DNA from: an uncultured Clostridia bacterium
Lineage (GTDB): Bacteria > Bacillota > Clostridia > UBA1381
Assembly (NCBI GenBank): GCA_910578235.1
Contig: CAJTPP010000043.1
Coordinates: forward strand, 14,057-21,249
DNA length: 7,193 nt
Direction of reading: 5' to 3'
Shown here: one piece after another, positions 1 through 6,182 of the stretch
Layout of the letters: each line of letters opens with the position of its first letter
Numbering within the stretch: position 1 is the stretch's first letter
The notes under the pieces: generated by a model
The model's input: only the letters and a program-made list of their open reading frames with translations
Databases searched by the model: none
Told to the model about the DNA's origin: nothing
Program-made: the position numbers and the translations under genes

Positions 1-1100
1 ACGAACTTATAAGCGCTGACAAAGTGTATGCCGATGTCACCTTTGATGAGGACGAATATTCCTCTTCACTTATTCTTCTGCAGTATTCCTCAGAAGAAGG
101 TGCTATTAATAACAAATCCATTCCCCCTATTACATATTACGCAAGAGGCAAAAACAATGGGGAAACTTCTTTTATAATGAAATCAAATACCGATAATCCA
201 TATCTGCAAATAAATATCGGCCGATTTACAACTTCAAACAGAGAACCGTATATCACATTTGATAATATTCCTGACCTTTCAAAAGTTAATCAATATGAAC
301 TGTCAATGGACTTCTTAATTGAATATAACAAAAAAGGGTTATCAATTTTATTAAAGGACGAAGATAATAAAACCATTAGCACATGTTCCGCAAGCTCTGA
401 TAAATTATTATATGATAAGTGGTATCACTATTACTTGGAATACAAAGATGGCATATATACACAAACTATAACAGATAGTATCGATAACAAAATAATACAA
501 TGCGATATTTTAGACTATAACGAAAACAAAGCCGTCAAATATATATATTTCCCAGTTAATACCGAAACTACAGGCTCAAACTACATATGTCTCGACAACA
601 TCAGTCTCACAGCTCCGCTGTTGTCTACACTGACTATAAATGTCACAGACAACGAGGGGACGCCGGTAAGCAATGCGGATATAACAATCGATAATAATTA
701 CAAAGCTTCTACAAATGAAAAAGGCCAGGCTGTTATTACACTTCCTACAGGACGCTATGTTATTGATGTGACGGCAGAAGATGTCGGCTTTGCTTTGGAG
801 AATTTGGCTGTATATGCCGAAACGCAAGTTAAGGATATAACATTAAACGGCACTGTTAATTCACAGGATTATAAAATTTTGTCTGTAGAAGAAAATACCG
901 TAAAAGTCAATACCCCAGAAACTGATAATATAATTATATATGCTGCAAAGTACAATAACAATATACTCGAAAAAATAGAAAAGCTTATCCCCACTAAGCA
1001 GTACAAAAACACATTCAGCGATCTGCCCTTTACTCCCGACAGAGTATTTATGTGGACGAAAGATATGACGCCAAAAGATATTTGGCCGTCTGAACAATAA
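1..1100 (+). CDS. C-terminal part of a modular secreted/surface protein (5' end outside window)
   Basis: The reading frame is open to the left edge (first full codon at 3), so this is the 3' portion of a longer gene; a GTG at 24 has no ribosome binding site and is not a credible start. Three regions are visible. About 195-610 is beta-rich with alternating hydrophobic residues, resembling a concanavalin A/LamG-like jelly roll. About 621-850 matches the pattern of carboxypeptidase-regulatory or Cna-B-like modules (TLTINVTDNEGTPVSNADI, then a T-x-E-x-G-x-A turn and a LPTGRYVIDV strand). About 870-1097 is a small beta domain ending in the aromatic motif VFMWTKDMTP. Modules of this last kind close many clostridial pectinase-like and other carbohydrate-active proteins (recollection of the family, not checked). 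I infer an extracellular polysaccharide-binding or -degrading protein; the catalytic part, signal peptide and any anchor would lie upstream. A strong terminator follows directly. Confidence 0.75.
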   Translation, partial: ELISADKVYADVTFDEDEYSSSLILLQYSSEEGAINNKSIPPITYYARGKNNGETSFIMKSNTDNPYLQINIGRFTTSNREPYITFDNIPDLSKVNQYELSMDFLIEYNKKGLSILLKDEDNKTISTCSASSDKLLYDKWYHYYLEYKDGIYTQTITDSIDNKIIQCDILDYNENKAVKYIYFPVNTETTGSNYICLDNISLTAPLLSTLTINVTDNEGTPVSNADITIDNNYKASTNEKGQAVITLPTGRYVIDVTAEDVGFALENLAVYAETQVKDITLNGTVNSQDYKILSVEENTVKVNTPETDNIIIYAAKYNNNILEKIEKLIPTKQYKNTFSDLPFTPDRVFMWTKDMTPKDIWPSEQ

Positions 1101-1106
1101 AACTCC

Positions 1107-1177
1107 ATCCGTACCGATATGCTCCCGCCGCATCTGAATATTTGGGAGCATATCGGTAAACGGGCGGATTTTTTATT
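1107..1177 (+). terminator. Intrinsic terminator of the modular surface-protein gene
   Basis: A perfect 15-bp inverted repeat (TACCGATATGCTCCC at 1112-1126, complement at 1144-1158) has a 17-nt loop. The stem extends through ATCCG (1107-1111) with CGGAT (1165-1169), with six unpaired bases on the 3' side, and runs into a T-rich tract (1169-1177). It lies 7 nt after the stop codon. Confidence 0.9.
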
Positions 1178-1181
1178 GCAT

Positions 1182-1210
1182 AAAAAAATGAGTGTAAAAC
1201 ACACTCATTT
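1182..1210 (-). terminator. Intrinsic terminator of the minus-strand two-gene operon
   Basis: The 10-bp stem AAATGAGTGT (1186-1195) / ACACTCATTT (1201-1210) has a 5-nt loop. On the minus strand it is followed by a run of seven T (1188-1182). It begins 11 nt past the stop codon of the gene at 1221-2042, back to back with the plus-strand terminator to its left. Confidence 0.88.
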
Positions 1211-1220
1211 CCTATTCGTG

Positions 1221-2042
1221 CTATGAAAGCATCAAAAGTATTTCAAGGGCTATTACAATTGCACTCAGTATGCTCAGTACAGTCACTCCCAAAACACATT
1301 TTTTCTTTAATCTGCTGATTGCTGTTTCCAGATTGACAAGAGCATTTTTGGTATTATGCTGTGTATTTTTTAAATCAAATATACTGTCATTGACCTTAGA
1401 AACTGAGCCCACAGCCTGCTTTACCTCGGCCATACCGGACACAACATCATTCATAGTACGGCGCAAATCATCATAAAAGCTCTGCTGCTCAATTGACCAC
1501 TCTCTGTTCTTAAGCTCCGCATTTTTAACTCTATCTTCAAGATTTTCAATTTTTTCTGATAATGTGGAAATATCTGCCGATACTTTACCTATTTCCTCCT
1601 TAACAAAAGAAATATCTGTATTAGCGCCGAATGTGTTTTCCACATTCACTTTATTGTCATTTTCTTTTGCCTCAGAAACTTCTGACTCAGACTTTAATTC
1701 AATCCCGCCGTCCCTGTTTTTCTGAGCGCTTTGCTCGTCATCCTCGGCAGCATCTTCATTTTTTGTTTTGAACATATCCATTGTATTAACAACAGTATCC
1801 TTAAACTTTCTCGCACTGTTTTCAATACCACCCGCAGTTTTTTTAAATTTATCAATAACACTTTGAATATTTATTGTTTCATTCAAATTGATTCTCTGCG
1901 TATTGGCAACAGACTCCGCTCTTTCTCCGTCATTAAGCTTTATATCGGCATTTCTAAGAAATTCCTCATATTCTTCGTCACTCCCGGCATAAAACGCGTC
2001 CTGTTCGTCATATGACTCTATGTTCATATTCTTTTTGTCCAT
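1221..2042 (-). CDS. Tail-anchored coiled-coil membrane protein, hypothetical (273 aa)
   Basis: I do not recognise a named family. The N-terminal 140 residues are acidic and low in complexity (repeated D/E/N/K), apparently disordered apart from an amphipathic stretch at about 56-95. Residues about 145-247 are heptad-like and strongly coiled-coil forming. Residues about 249-271 (CVLGVTVLSILSAIVIALEI and onward) form a single hydrophobic segment after a basic KKK cluster, leaving almost nothing after it. With no signal peptide, the expected topology is a C-terminally anchored protein with its bulk in the cytoplasm. The ATG at 2042 is preceded by AAAAGGGTG at suitable spacing. It is the second gene of an operon, starting 40 nt after the zinc-ribbon gene (2083-2544), and ends at a terminator (1182-1210). 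A scaffold or envelope-organising role is conceivable but only inferred. Confidence 0.8.
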   Translation of the reverse strand: MDKKNMNIESYDEQDAFYAGSDEEYEEFLRNADIKLNDGERAESVANTQRINLNETINIQSVIDKFKKTAGGIENSARKFKDTVVNTMDMFKTKNEDAAEDDEQSAQKNRDGGIELKSESEVSEAKENDNKVNVENTFGANTDISFVKEEIGKVSADISTLSEKIENLEDRVKNAELKNREWSIEQQSFYDDLRRTMNDVVSGMAEVKQAVGSVSKVNDSIFDLKNTQHNTKNALVNLETAISRLKKKCVLGVTVLSILSAIVIALEILLMLS

Positions 2043-2082
2043 AAATTCACCCTTTTCTTATGAATTCTATCTCAAACTGTAA

Positions 2083-2544
2083 TTAGTCTCTATCTGCTTC
2101 AGGTCTTGTCGGATTTATTGTAACAACATTGTCATCATCCTCAGAAGAGAACCCGCTGTCTTTTAACAGTTTTGCTCCGCATTTTGAGCAATAAACGTCC
2201 TCCGAATGATTATAAGCGCCGCATTCATCACATTTTACAGTTTCCTTCAATTCAGCAAGCTGTTCTTTAAACTCAGCAACCTCTATCATAAGCGCGTCAA
2301 TTTTACCACACTTTTCAATCAAAGAATTATCCGCGTCACCTGTCGCTTTATAGCAGTCATATATTGATTTACCCATCTCAGTATAAATTTCTTTAATTTT
2401 ATCTTCTGTGTCACTGATTGCAAACTTTAGCTTTGTCTGACTTACAACATTATTTGTCTTGCCTATTACAGTTTTTGTAAGTTTAAGAGCGCCGTCTTTA
2501 GCTTTGCTTGCTTGCTCTTTCAGCTTGTCAAATACTTCTTCCAT
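2083..2544 (-). CDS. Zinc-ribbon protein with helical N-terminal region (153 aa)
   Basis: Residues 1-100 are predicted long amphipathic helices (Lys/Glu/Ala-rich, little Gly or Pro), including the stretch KLKFAISDTEDKIKEIYTEM, which resembles a common family of small Firmicute proteins annotated only as zinc-ribbon domain-containing. Residues 105-122 are a classic zinc ribbon: CDEC, ten residues, CSKC (Cys105, 108, 119, 122). The last 30 residues form an acidic tail (SSEDDD) and look disordered. There is no signal peptide or membrane segment, so it is likely cytoplasmic. The ATG at 2544 has a strong AAGGAGG (2554-2560) 9 nt upstream. It is the first gene of an operon with the tail-anchored coiled-coil gene; the pairing suggests the two products may interact, but there is no direct evidence. 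The biochemical function is unknown. Confidence 0.85.
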   Translation of the reverse strand: MEEVFDKLKEQASKAKDGALKLTKTVIGKTNNVVSQTKLKFAISDTEDKIKEIYTEMGKSIYDCYKATGDADNSLIEKCGKIDALMIEVAEFKEQLAELKETVKCDECGAYNHSEDVYCSKCGAKLLKDSGFSSEDDDNVVTINPTRPEADRD

Positions 2545-2594
2545 GTTTTTCGTCCTCCTTTATACTATTATGCTCAATTTTATAGATTATTTAC

Positions 2595-2616
2595 ATTATA
2601 TCATATAATATGTCAA
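2595..2616 (-). promoter_or_regulatory. Promoter of the zinc-ribbon/coiled-coil operon
   Basis: On the minus strand an extended -10 element, TGATATAAT (2603-2595), lies about 50 bp before the start codon of the zinc-ribbon gene. A TTGACA (2616-2611) is also present but only 10 bp upstream, too close to serve this -10. With 17-bp spacing it would instead pair with a weak TAAATA (2593-2588). The extended -10 reading is preferred. Confidence 0.6.
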
Positions 2617-2666
2617 TTTTCTATGACATTTTCATTATATTTATGTTTCAGTACATTACAGATTAT

Positions 2667-2698
2667 AAAAAGCGGATACCATTGGGTATCCGCTTTTT
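2667..2698 (-). terminator. Intrinsic terminator of adhE (symmetrical, potentially bidirectional)
   Basis: The perfect 14-bp stem AAAAAGCGGATACC (2667-2680) / GGTATCCGCTTTTT (2685-2698) has a 4-nt loop. On the minus strand it ends in five T and starts about 22 nt beyond the adhE stop codon. Because the stem includes A5 and T5 at its base it would work in both directions and also isolates adhE from the operon promoter to its left. Confidence 0.9.
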
Positions 2699-2720
2699 AT
2701 TGCAAAGATAATCATTAGTT

Positions 2721-5297
2721 TTATTTATAAGCTTTTTTCATAATATCTTCAATTTCCGTTACAAGCGGCAATTTCGGATTTGCGGTTGTACACTGATCCT
2801 CAAAAGCCTTATTCGCAAGATCGGAAATATTCTTCATATAAGTTTCCTCATCAATTCCACACTCTGAGAATGAAAGCGGTTCATTAACCTCTTTCATAAG
2901 TTCAACAACAGCATTAATAAGGCTTTCAACCCCCTCCTCTGTTGTTTTTGCCGGAAGTCCAAGGAATGCCGCTATTTCAGCATATTTTTCATCAGCAATA
3001 AACTTCTTATATTTAGGGAATGACACAAACTTTGAAGGCGTCTGAGCGTTATATCTTATAACATGCGGCAGCAGAACAGCATTTGCGCGTCCATGAGGCA
3101 CGTGATACTCTCCGCCAATCTTATGCGCTATAGAGTGGTTTAATCCAAGGAACGCGTTTGTAAACGCCATACCTGCCATACAGCTTGCGTTATGCATCTT
3201 TTCCCTTGCTTCTTCGTCAGCGGCGCCGTTTTTATATGCCCTCGGCAAATATTTGAATACAAGCTGAATAGCCTTCATTGCAAGACCGTCCGTATAATCA
3301 GACGCCATAACTGACACATACGCTTCTATAGCGTGTGTAAGAACATCAAGTCCCGTATCAGCCGTTGCAGATTTCGGCAGAGTCATTACAAACTGAGGAT
3401 CAATAATAGCAACATTCGGCGTAAGCTCATAGTCAGCCAGCGGATATTTCATATTATTTTTCTTGTCGGAAATAACCGCGAAGCTTGTAACCTCGCTTCC
3501 CGTGCCCGAGGTTGTTGGAATTGCGACAAGCTGTGCCTTATTACGCATTTTCGGGAACTTAAACGCGCGTTTTCTTATATCAAGGAAACGAAGTCTGAGT
3601 GAATTAAAGTCCACATCAGGATGCTCATAGAACAGCCACATTCCCTTTGCGGCATCCATAGCGCTTCCTCCGCCAAGCGCAATAATCACGTCAGGCTTAA
3701 ATTCGTTCATCATTGACGCGCCGCGCTGTACCGTTTCAATCGACGGATCAGGTTCTACATCTGAGAATATCTCACAATGAACATGCTCTGTACGCTTTCT
3801 CAAATAGTACAGGATTTTATCCACATACCCCAGCGAGACCATACCCGGATCTGTCACGATAAACGCTCTTGAAATATCAGGCATTTTTTCAAGATACTGA
3901 ATTGAATCTTTTTCAAAATAAATCTTGTCGGGAACTTTAAACCACTGCATATTTACTCTCCTGTTTGCCACTCGCTTCTGATTTATAAGGTTAATCGTTG
4001 TAACATTGCCGCTGACACTGTTGCCGCCGTAACTTCCGCAGCCAAGAGTCAGCGAAGGCATATTCGTATTATATATATCACCAATCGCGCCGTGTGATGA
4101 CGGTGAATTTACAATAAGACGGCTTGCTTTCATTGTATCCGCAAATTTCGATATAACGTCTTCGTCCTTCGCATGTATAACCGCGCTGTGTCCCATACCA
4201 TGAAACATAACCATTTCCTCGGCTCTGTCAATACCGGCCTCGGTACTGTCAACAACAAAATAAGCCAGAACAGGACTAAGCTTTTCTCTTGACAGCGGAT
4301 ATTCCGGTCCGACACCGTCAAGTTTTGCAAGAAGTATTTTTGTTCCCTCCGGAACCTTTATTCCTGCATTTTCCGCAATCCATGAAGCGCTCTTACCAAC
4401 TATATCAGGATTTACCGCACCCTTTTCACTGTTTATGCAGTAATCGCTCAACTTTTTAATCTCATTTCCCTTTACAAAATAGCAGCCATATTTTTTCATA
4501 AGTTTTTCAAATTCCGACGCTATTTCCTTATCTACAATTGCCGCCTGTTCAGACGCGCAAATCATACCGTTATCAAATGTCTTTGAAAGAATAAGATCAT
4601 TAACCGCCTGCTCAAGATCCGCGCTTTTATGAATATAACACGGCACATTACCGGGTCCAACGCCCAATGCCGGCTTACCTGTAGAATACGCGGCCTTTAC
4701 CATACCGCTTCCTCCTGTAGCAAGAACCGTAGCTACGCCAGGATGGTTCATCAGAGCATTTGTAGCGTCAATTGACGGATATTCAATCCACTGAATACAA
4801 TTTTCAGGCGCCCCTGCCGCTACCGCCGCATCATATACAACTCTCGCAGCCGCAACACTGCACTCCTGCGCCGCAGGATGGAAACCGAATATAACAGGAT
4901 TTCTTGATTTAATACATATAAGAGCCTTGAAAAGCGTAGTTGAAGTCGGGTTTGTTACAGGTGTAACACCGCAGACAACACCTACAGGTTCAGCTATGAT
5001 TTCATAATCCTCCAGATCATTCTCAGCTATAACACCAACTGTCTTTTCATTTTTAATCGAATGATAAACATACTCAGTCGCAAACATATTTTTTGTTATC
5101 TTATCTTCATAAACACCTCTGCCTGTTTCTTCAACGGCCATTTTTGCAAGCTCCATATGCTTATCAAGACCTGCAAGAGTCATTGCCTTGACAATATTGT
5201 CAATCTTTTCCTGATCAAACGACGCAAACTCGCCAAGAGCTTTCTGCGCTTTCGCAACATAGCCGTCTATCATCTCATTTACATTAATCTCTGCCAT
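2721..5297 (-). CDS. adhE: Bifunctional acetaldehyde-CoA dehydrogenase / iron-dependent alcohol dehydrogenase AdhE
   Basis: This 858-residue, full-length two-domain enzyme reduces acetyl-CoA to acetaldehyde and then ethanol, oxidising two NADH; it is cytoplasmic and in the known family assembles into spirosome filaments. Residues 1-440 are the CoA-acylating aldehyde dehydrogenase: TGGSGMVKAA (194-203), GVGPGNVP (212-219) and the catalytic cysteine in MICASE (Cys247). After a linker, residues about 450-858 are the iron-type alcohol dehydrogenase: GGGSAMDAAKG (542-552), TTSGTGSEVTSFAVI (595-609), and four metal ligands at Asp651, His655, His721 (GLNHSIAHK) and His735 (HVPHGRANA), each two positions before the Escherichia coli equivalents. 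All key residues are intact. The ATG at 5297 has AGGAGG (5311-5306) 8 nt upstream. It is transcribed alone, with its own promoter and terminator. A Rex-like operator at the promoter points to NADH-responsive control. Confidence 0.98.
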   Translation of the reverse strand: MAEINVNEMIDGYVAKAQKALGEFASFDQEKIDNIVKAMTLAGLDKHMELAKMAVEETGRGVYEDKITKNMFATEYVYHSIKNEKTVGVIAENDLEDYEIIAEPVGVVCGVTPVTNPTSTTLFKALICIKSRNPVIFGFHPAAQECSVAAARVVYDAAVAAGAPENCIQWIEYPSIDATNALMNHPGVATVLATGGSGMVKAAYSTGKPALGVGPGNVPCYIHKSADLEQAVNDLILSKTFDNGMICASEQAAIVDKEIASEFEKLMKKYGCYFVKGNEIKKLSDYCINSEKGAVNPDIVGKSASWIAENAGIKVPEGTKILLAKLDGVGPEYPLSREKLSPVLAYFVVDSTEAGIDRAEEMVMFHGMGHSAVIHAKDEDVISKFADTMKASRLIVNSPSSHGAIGDIYNTNMPSLTLGCGSYGGNSVSGNVTTINLINQKRVANRRVNMQWFKVPDKIYFEKDSIQYLEKMPDISRAFIVTDPGMVSLGYVDKILYYLRKRTEHVHCEIFSDVEPDPSIETVQRGASMMNEFKPDVIIALGGGSAMDAAKGMWLFYEHPDVDFNSLRLRFLDIRKRAFKFPKMRNKAQLVAIPTTSGTGSEVTSFAVISDKKNNMKYPLADYELTPNVAIIDPQFVMTLPKSATADTGLDVLTHAIEAYVSVMASDYTDGLAMKAIQLVFKYLPRAYKNGAADEEAREKMHNASCMAGMAFTNAFLGLNHSIAHKIGGEYHVPHGRANAVLLPHVIRYNAQTPSKFVSFPKYKKFIADEKYAEIAAFLGLPAKTTEEGVESLINAVVELMKEVNEPLSFSECGIDEETYMKNISDLANKAFEDQCTTANPKLPLVTEIEDIMKKAYK

Positions 5298-5303
5298 AAT
5301 AAT

Positions 5304-5311
5304 CTCCTCCT
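5304..5311 (-). promoter_or_regulatory. adhE ribosome binding site
   Basis: The minus strand reads AGGAGGAG, ending 6 nt before the ATG (8 nt from the AGGAGG core). It is close to a full anti-Shine-Dalgarno match and fixes the adhE start at 5297. Confidence 0.9.
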
Positions 5312-5320
5312 GTTCTTTCG

Positions 5321-5359
5321 GATAAATAATCGTTAAATTTTTATCGTTAATTATTTATC
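5321..5359 (-). repeat. Dyad and direct repeats in the adhE 5' untranslated region
   Basis: GATAAATAAT (5321-5330) and ATTATTTATC (5350-5359) are a perfect 10-bp inverted repeat enclosing 19 nt. Across the same stretch, ATCGTTAA occurs twice in direct orientation (5329-5336 and 5343-5350) with a 14-bp period. The element lies between the predicted transcription start and the ribosome binding site, so it could act as an AT-rich RNA hairpin or as a downstream protein-binding site. Its function is not known. Confidence 0.5.
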
Positions 5360-5373
5360 AATCTTTATGTTGT

Positions 5374-5402
5374 ATTATATGCGATTGTTAAACTTTTGTC
5401 AA
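5374..5402 (-). promoter_or_regulatory. adhE promoter (consensus sigma-A type)
   Basis: The minus strand carries TTGACA (5402-5397), exactly 17 bp, then TATAAT (5379-5374): a complete match to both consensus hexamers. The region just upstream (about 5403-5430) is A/T-tract rich on the minus strand, like an UP element. Transcription should start near 5367, leaving a leader of about 70 nt. A promoter this strong needs a repressor, consistent with the operator laid over it. Confidence 0.9.
5385..5402 (-). promoter_or_regulatory. Candidate Rex operator overlapping the adhE -35 and spacer
   Basis: The minus strand reads TTGACAAAAGTTTAACAA. The reported clostridial Rex consensus is TTGTTAA, four bases, TTAACAA. 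The right half-site is exact and the left differs at two of seven positions, which are the ones that also make TTGACA a consensus -35. Position (covering the -35 and entering the spacer) and target gene both fit Rex, which represses adhE in other Clostridia when NADH/NAD+ is low. Confidence 0.75.
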
Positions 5403-5547
5403 TAGATTTTTCGTTATTTTTTATTATTTGTTTATTATATATAAATAATGTACCGGCACCATAATATTTTTTGGTTTGTAGTATAACTATATTTTTACAT
5501 TATATTTTAATATTCTGCCAAAAAATACAGCATATGTCAAAAAAACC
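5403..5547. other. AT-rich spacer between the two divergent promoters
   Basis: This stretch is very AT-rich with no credible gene on either strand. The only GC-containing island is GTACCGGCACC (5450-5460), a one-mismatch palindrome centred on CCGG that could be a protein-binding site. Nothing else is recognisable. Confidence 0.4.
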
Positions 5548-5576
5548 TTTACAAAAATATCTAAACGTGATAGAAT
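5548..5576 (+). promoter_or_regulatory. Promoter of the small gene at 5751
   Basis: TTTACA (5548-5553), 17 bp, TAGAAT (5571-5576), with TG one base before the -10 (TGATAGAAT, extended -10). Transcription would start near 5583, producing a leader of about 168 nt, long for a small gene and coinciding with the start of a foldable segment. Confidence 0.75.
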
Positions 5577-5581
5577 GTAGC

Positions 5582-5670
5582 TGTGGTATACACTATGCTC
5601 AACGCTTGATATCGGTAAAACTCCCGACTCTGCTGCCGTATCTCCTGCGAGCATTACAACATACCGCACA
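5582..5670 (+). ncRNA. Candidate structured 5' leader RNA of unknown class
   Basis: Three nested helices can be drawn. The outer helix pairs TGTGGTAT (5582-5589) with ATACCGCACA (5661-5670), 8 bp with a 2-nt bulge. The middle helix pairs ATGCTC (5595-5600) with GAGCAT (5649-5654). The inner helix pairs GATATCGG (5608-5615) with CCGTATC (5636-5642), 7 bp with one bulged base, capped by a 20-nt loop. The segment is clearly GC-richer than the AT-rich DNA around it and begins at the predicted transcription start. It matches no riboswitch class I can recall. The same pairings form on the minus strand, so direction rests on the promoter. Confidence 0.4.
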
Positions 5671-5750
5671 CATATCTTTTCTCACGCGTTTTTATATTCA
5701 TTCAGTGGCGCACGTTTTTGTGCAAAATTCAATCAAAAAGGAGAATATTA

Positions 5751-6101
5751 ATGAACACAGAATTATTTAAAGAAATCAAAGCCACGGTCACAAAAAAAAC
5801 AGAAGAAGAATTAACAAAGCACAGCGAACACCTTAAAATATCAGTAGGTGAAGTAATAGATATGCTTGTATCCGGAACAAGTGTTGAAGATCCTGAGAAA
5901 GCTGTCGACTTAATTCGGGATTATATCAGCCTGATAACAAATACACAAAATGATGAACAACTGGAACGCACATTATTTGCTATACTCGGTTTCTGTTTTA
6001 ACGCAGTTATAGAAACAAAAAAATACTCATTTGAAGAAGCCTTCGGCGCAATGATCGCAAACAGTGAGGCCTTTAAGAAATACATATCGAAAAACAAATA
6101 A
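5751..6101 (+). CDS. Small hypothetical protein with ribbon-helix-helix-like N-terminus (116 aa)
   Basis: The ATG at 5751 is chosen because AAGGAG (5738-5743) lies 7 nt before it; the in-frame TTG at 5718 has no such site. I do not recognise the family. Residues about 8-42 show a strand-helix-turn-helix pattern (IKATVTKK, then TEEELTKHSEHL, then KISVGEVIDMLV) resembling the core of CopG/Arc-type DNA-binding proteins, where the turn is commonly G-I-S-x-S-E-V-I. Residues 50-116 are predicted helices with a hydrophobic central stretch (ERTLFAILGFCFNAVIE) too polar at its edges to be a confident membrane segment. It has its own promoter and a long leader and no partner gene in the same direction. 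It could be a transcriptional regulator or a small helical protein that matches the pattern by chance; a DNA-binding role is inference only. Confidence 0.75.
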   Translation: MNTELFKEIKATVTKKTEEELTKHSEHLKISVGEVIDMLVSGTSVEDPEKAVDLIRDYISLITNTQNDEQLERTLFAILGFCFNAVIETKKYSFEEAFGAMIANSEAFKKYISKNK

Positions 6102-6106
6102 AGATA

Positions 6107-6134
6107 CAAAAAAGCTGTTTTCCAAAAACAGCTT
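6107..6134 (-). terminator. Minus-strand intrinsic terminator facing the small gene
   Basis: The 10-bp stem AAGCTGTTTT (6112-6121) / AAAACAGCTT (6125-6134) has a 3-nt loop. On the minus strand a run of seven T (6113-6107), which begins within the base of the stem, follows. On the plus strand only TTAGATCAATTT follows, so it is a weak terminator there even though it lies 10 nt after the plus-strand stop codon. It should end transcripts coming leftward from the DUF3788 gene. Confidence 0.75.
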
Positions 6135-6158
6135 AGATCAATTTACAAGGAACTCCAC

Positions 6159-6179
6159 GCAGACCGTGAAATGGTCTGC
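6159..6179. repeat. 7-bp inverted repeat (hairpin 2)
   Basis: GCAGACC (6159-6165) and GGTCTGC (6173-6179) are perfectly complementary around a 7-nt loop. No T-tract lies on either side, so it is not a terminator by itself. It sits between the terminator hairpin and the long 18-bp hairpin. Confidence 0.6.
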
Positions 6180-6182
6180 TGA

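Noticed and set aside
2512..2718. Plus-strand frame of 68 codons between the operon promoter and the adhE terminator.
   Set aside because: It runs through a promoter and a terminator hairpin, lacks a ribosome binding site and has unconvincing composition.
3333..3602. Plus-strand frame of 89 codons inside adhE.
   Set aside because: It is antisense to intact, conserved adhE codons and has no ribosome binding site, so it is a coding shadow.
5487..5669. A 60-codon minus-strand reading frame across the leader, with a protein-like first half.
   Set aside because: It has no ribosome binding site before the GTG or the internal ATG, its second half reads through AT-rich promoter DNA, and it overlaps a better supported plus-strand promoter and leader.
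5634..5708. Minus-strand resemblance to the end of a cobalamin riboswitch (GCCACTG near 5702-5708, CAGGAGA near 5641-5647).
   Set aside because: The matches are short and the box after CAGGAGA diverges. The essential upstream core (GGTGAAA-type segment and following helices) is absent, and the downstream gene in that direction, adhE, is not a usual B12 target.
5471..5770. A 99-codon plus-strand frame overlapping the leader and the start of the small gene.
   Set aside because: It covers the promoter itself, has no ribosome binding site and overlaps the real gene in another frame.
6102..6180. An in-frame extension after the TAA of the small gene (about 25 residues) suggesting stop-codon read-through or a truncated gene.
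   Set aside because: The extension passes straight through a terminator-like hairpin and a second hairpin, which explain the sequence better, and the protein looks complete without it.
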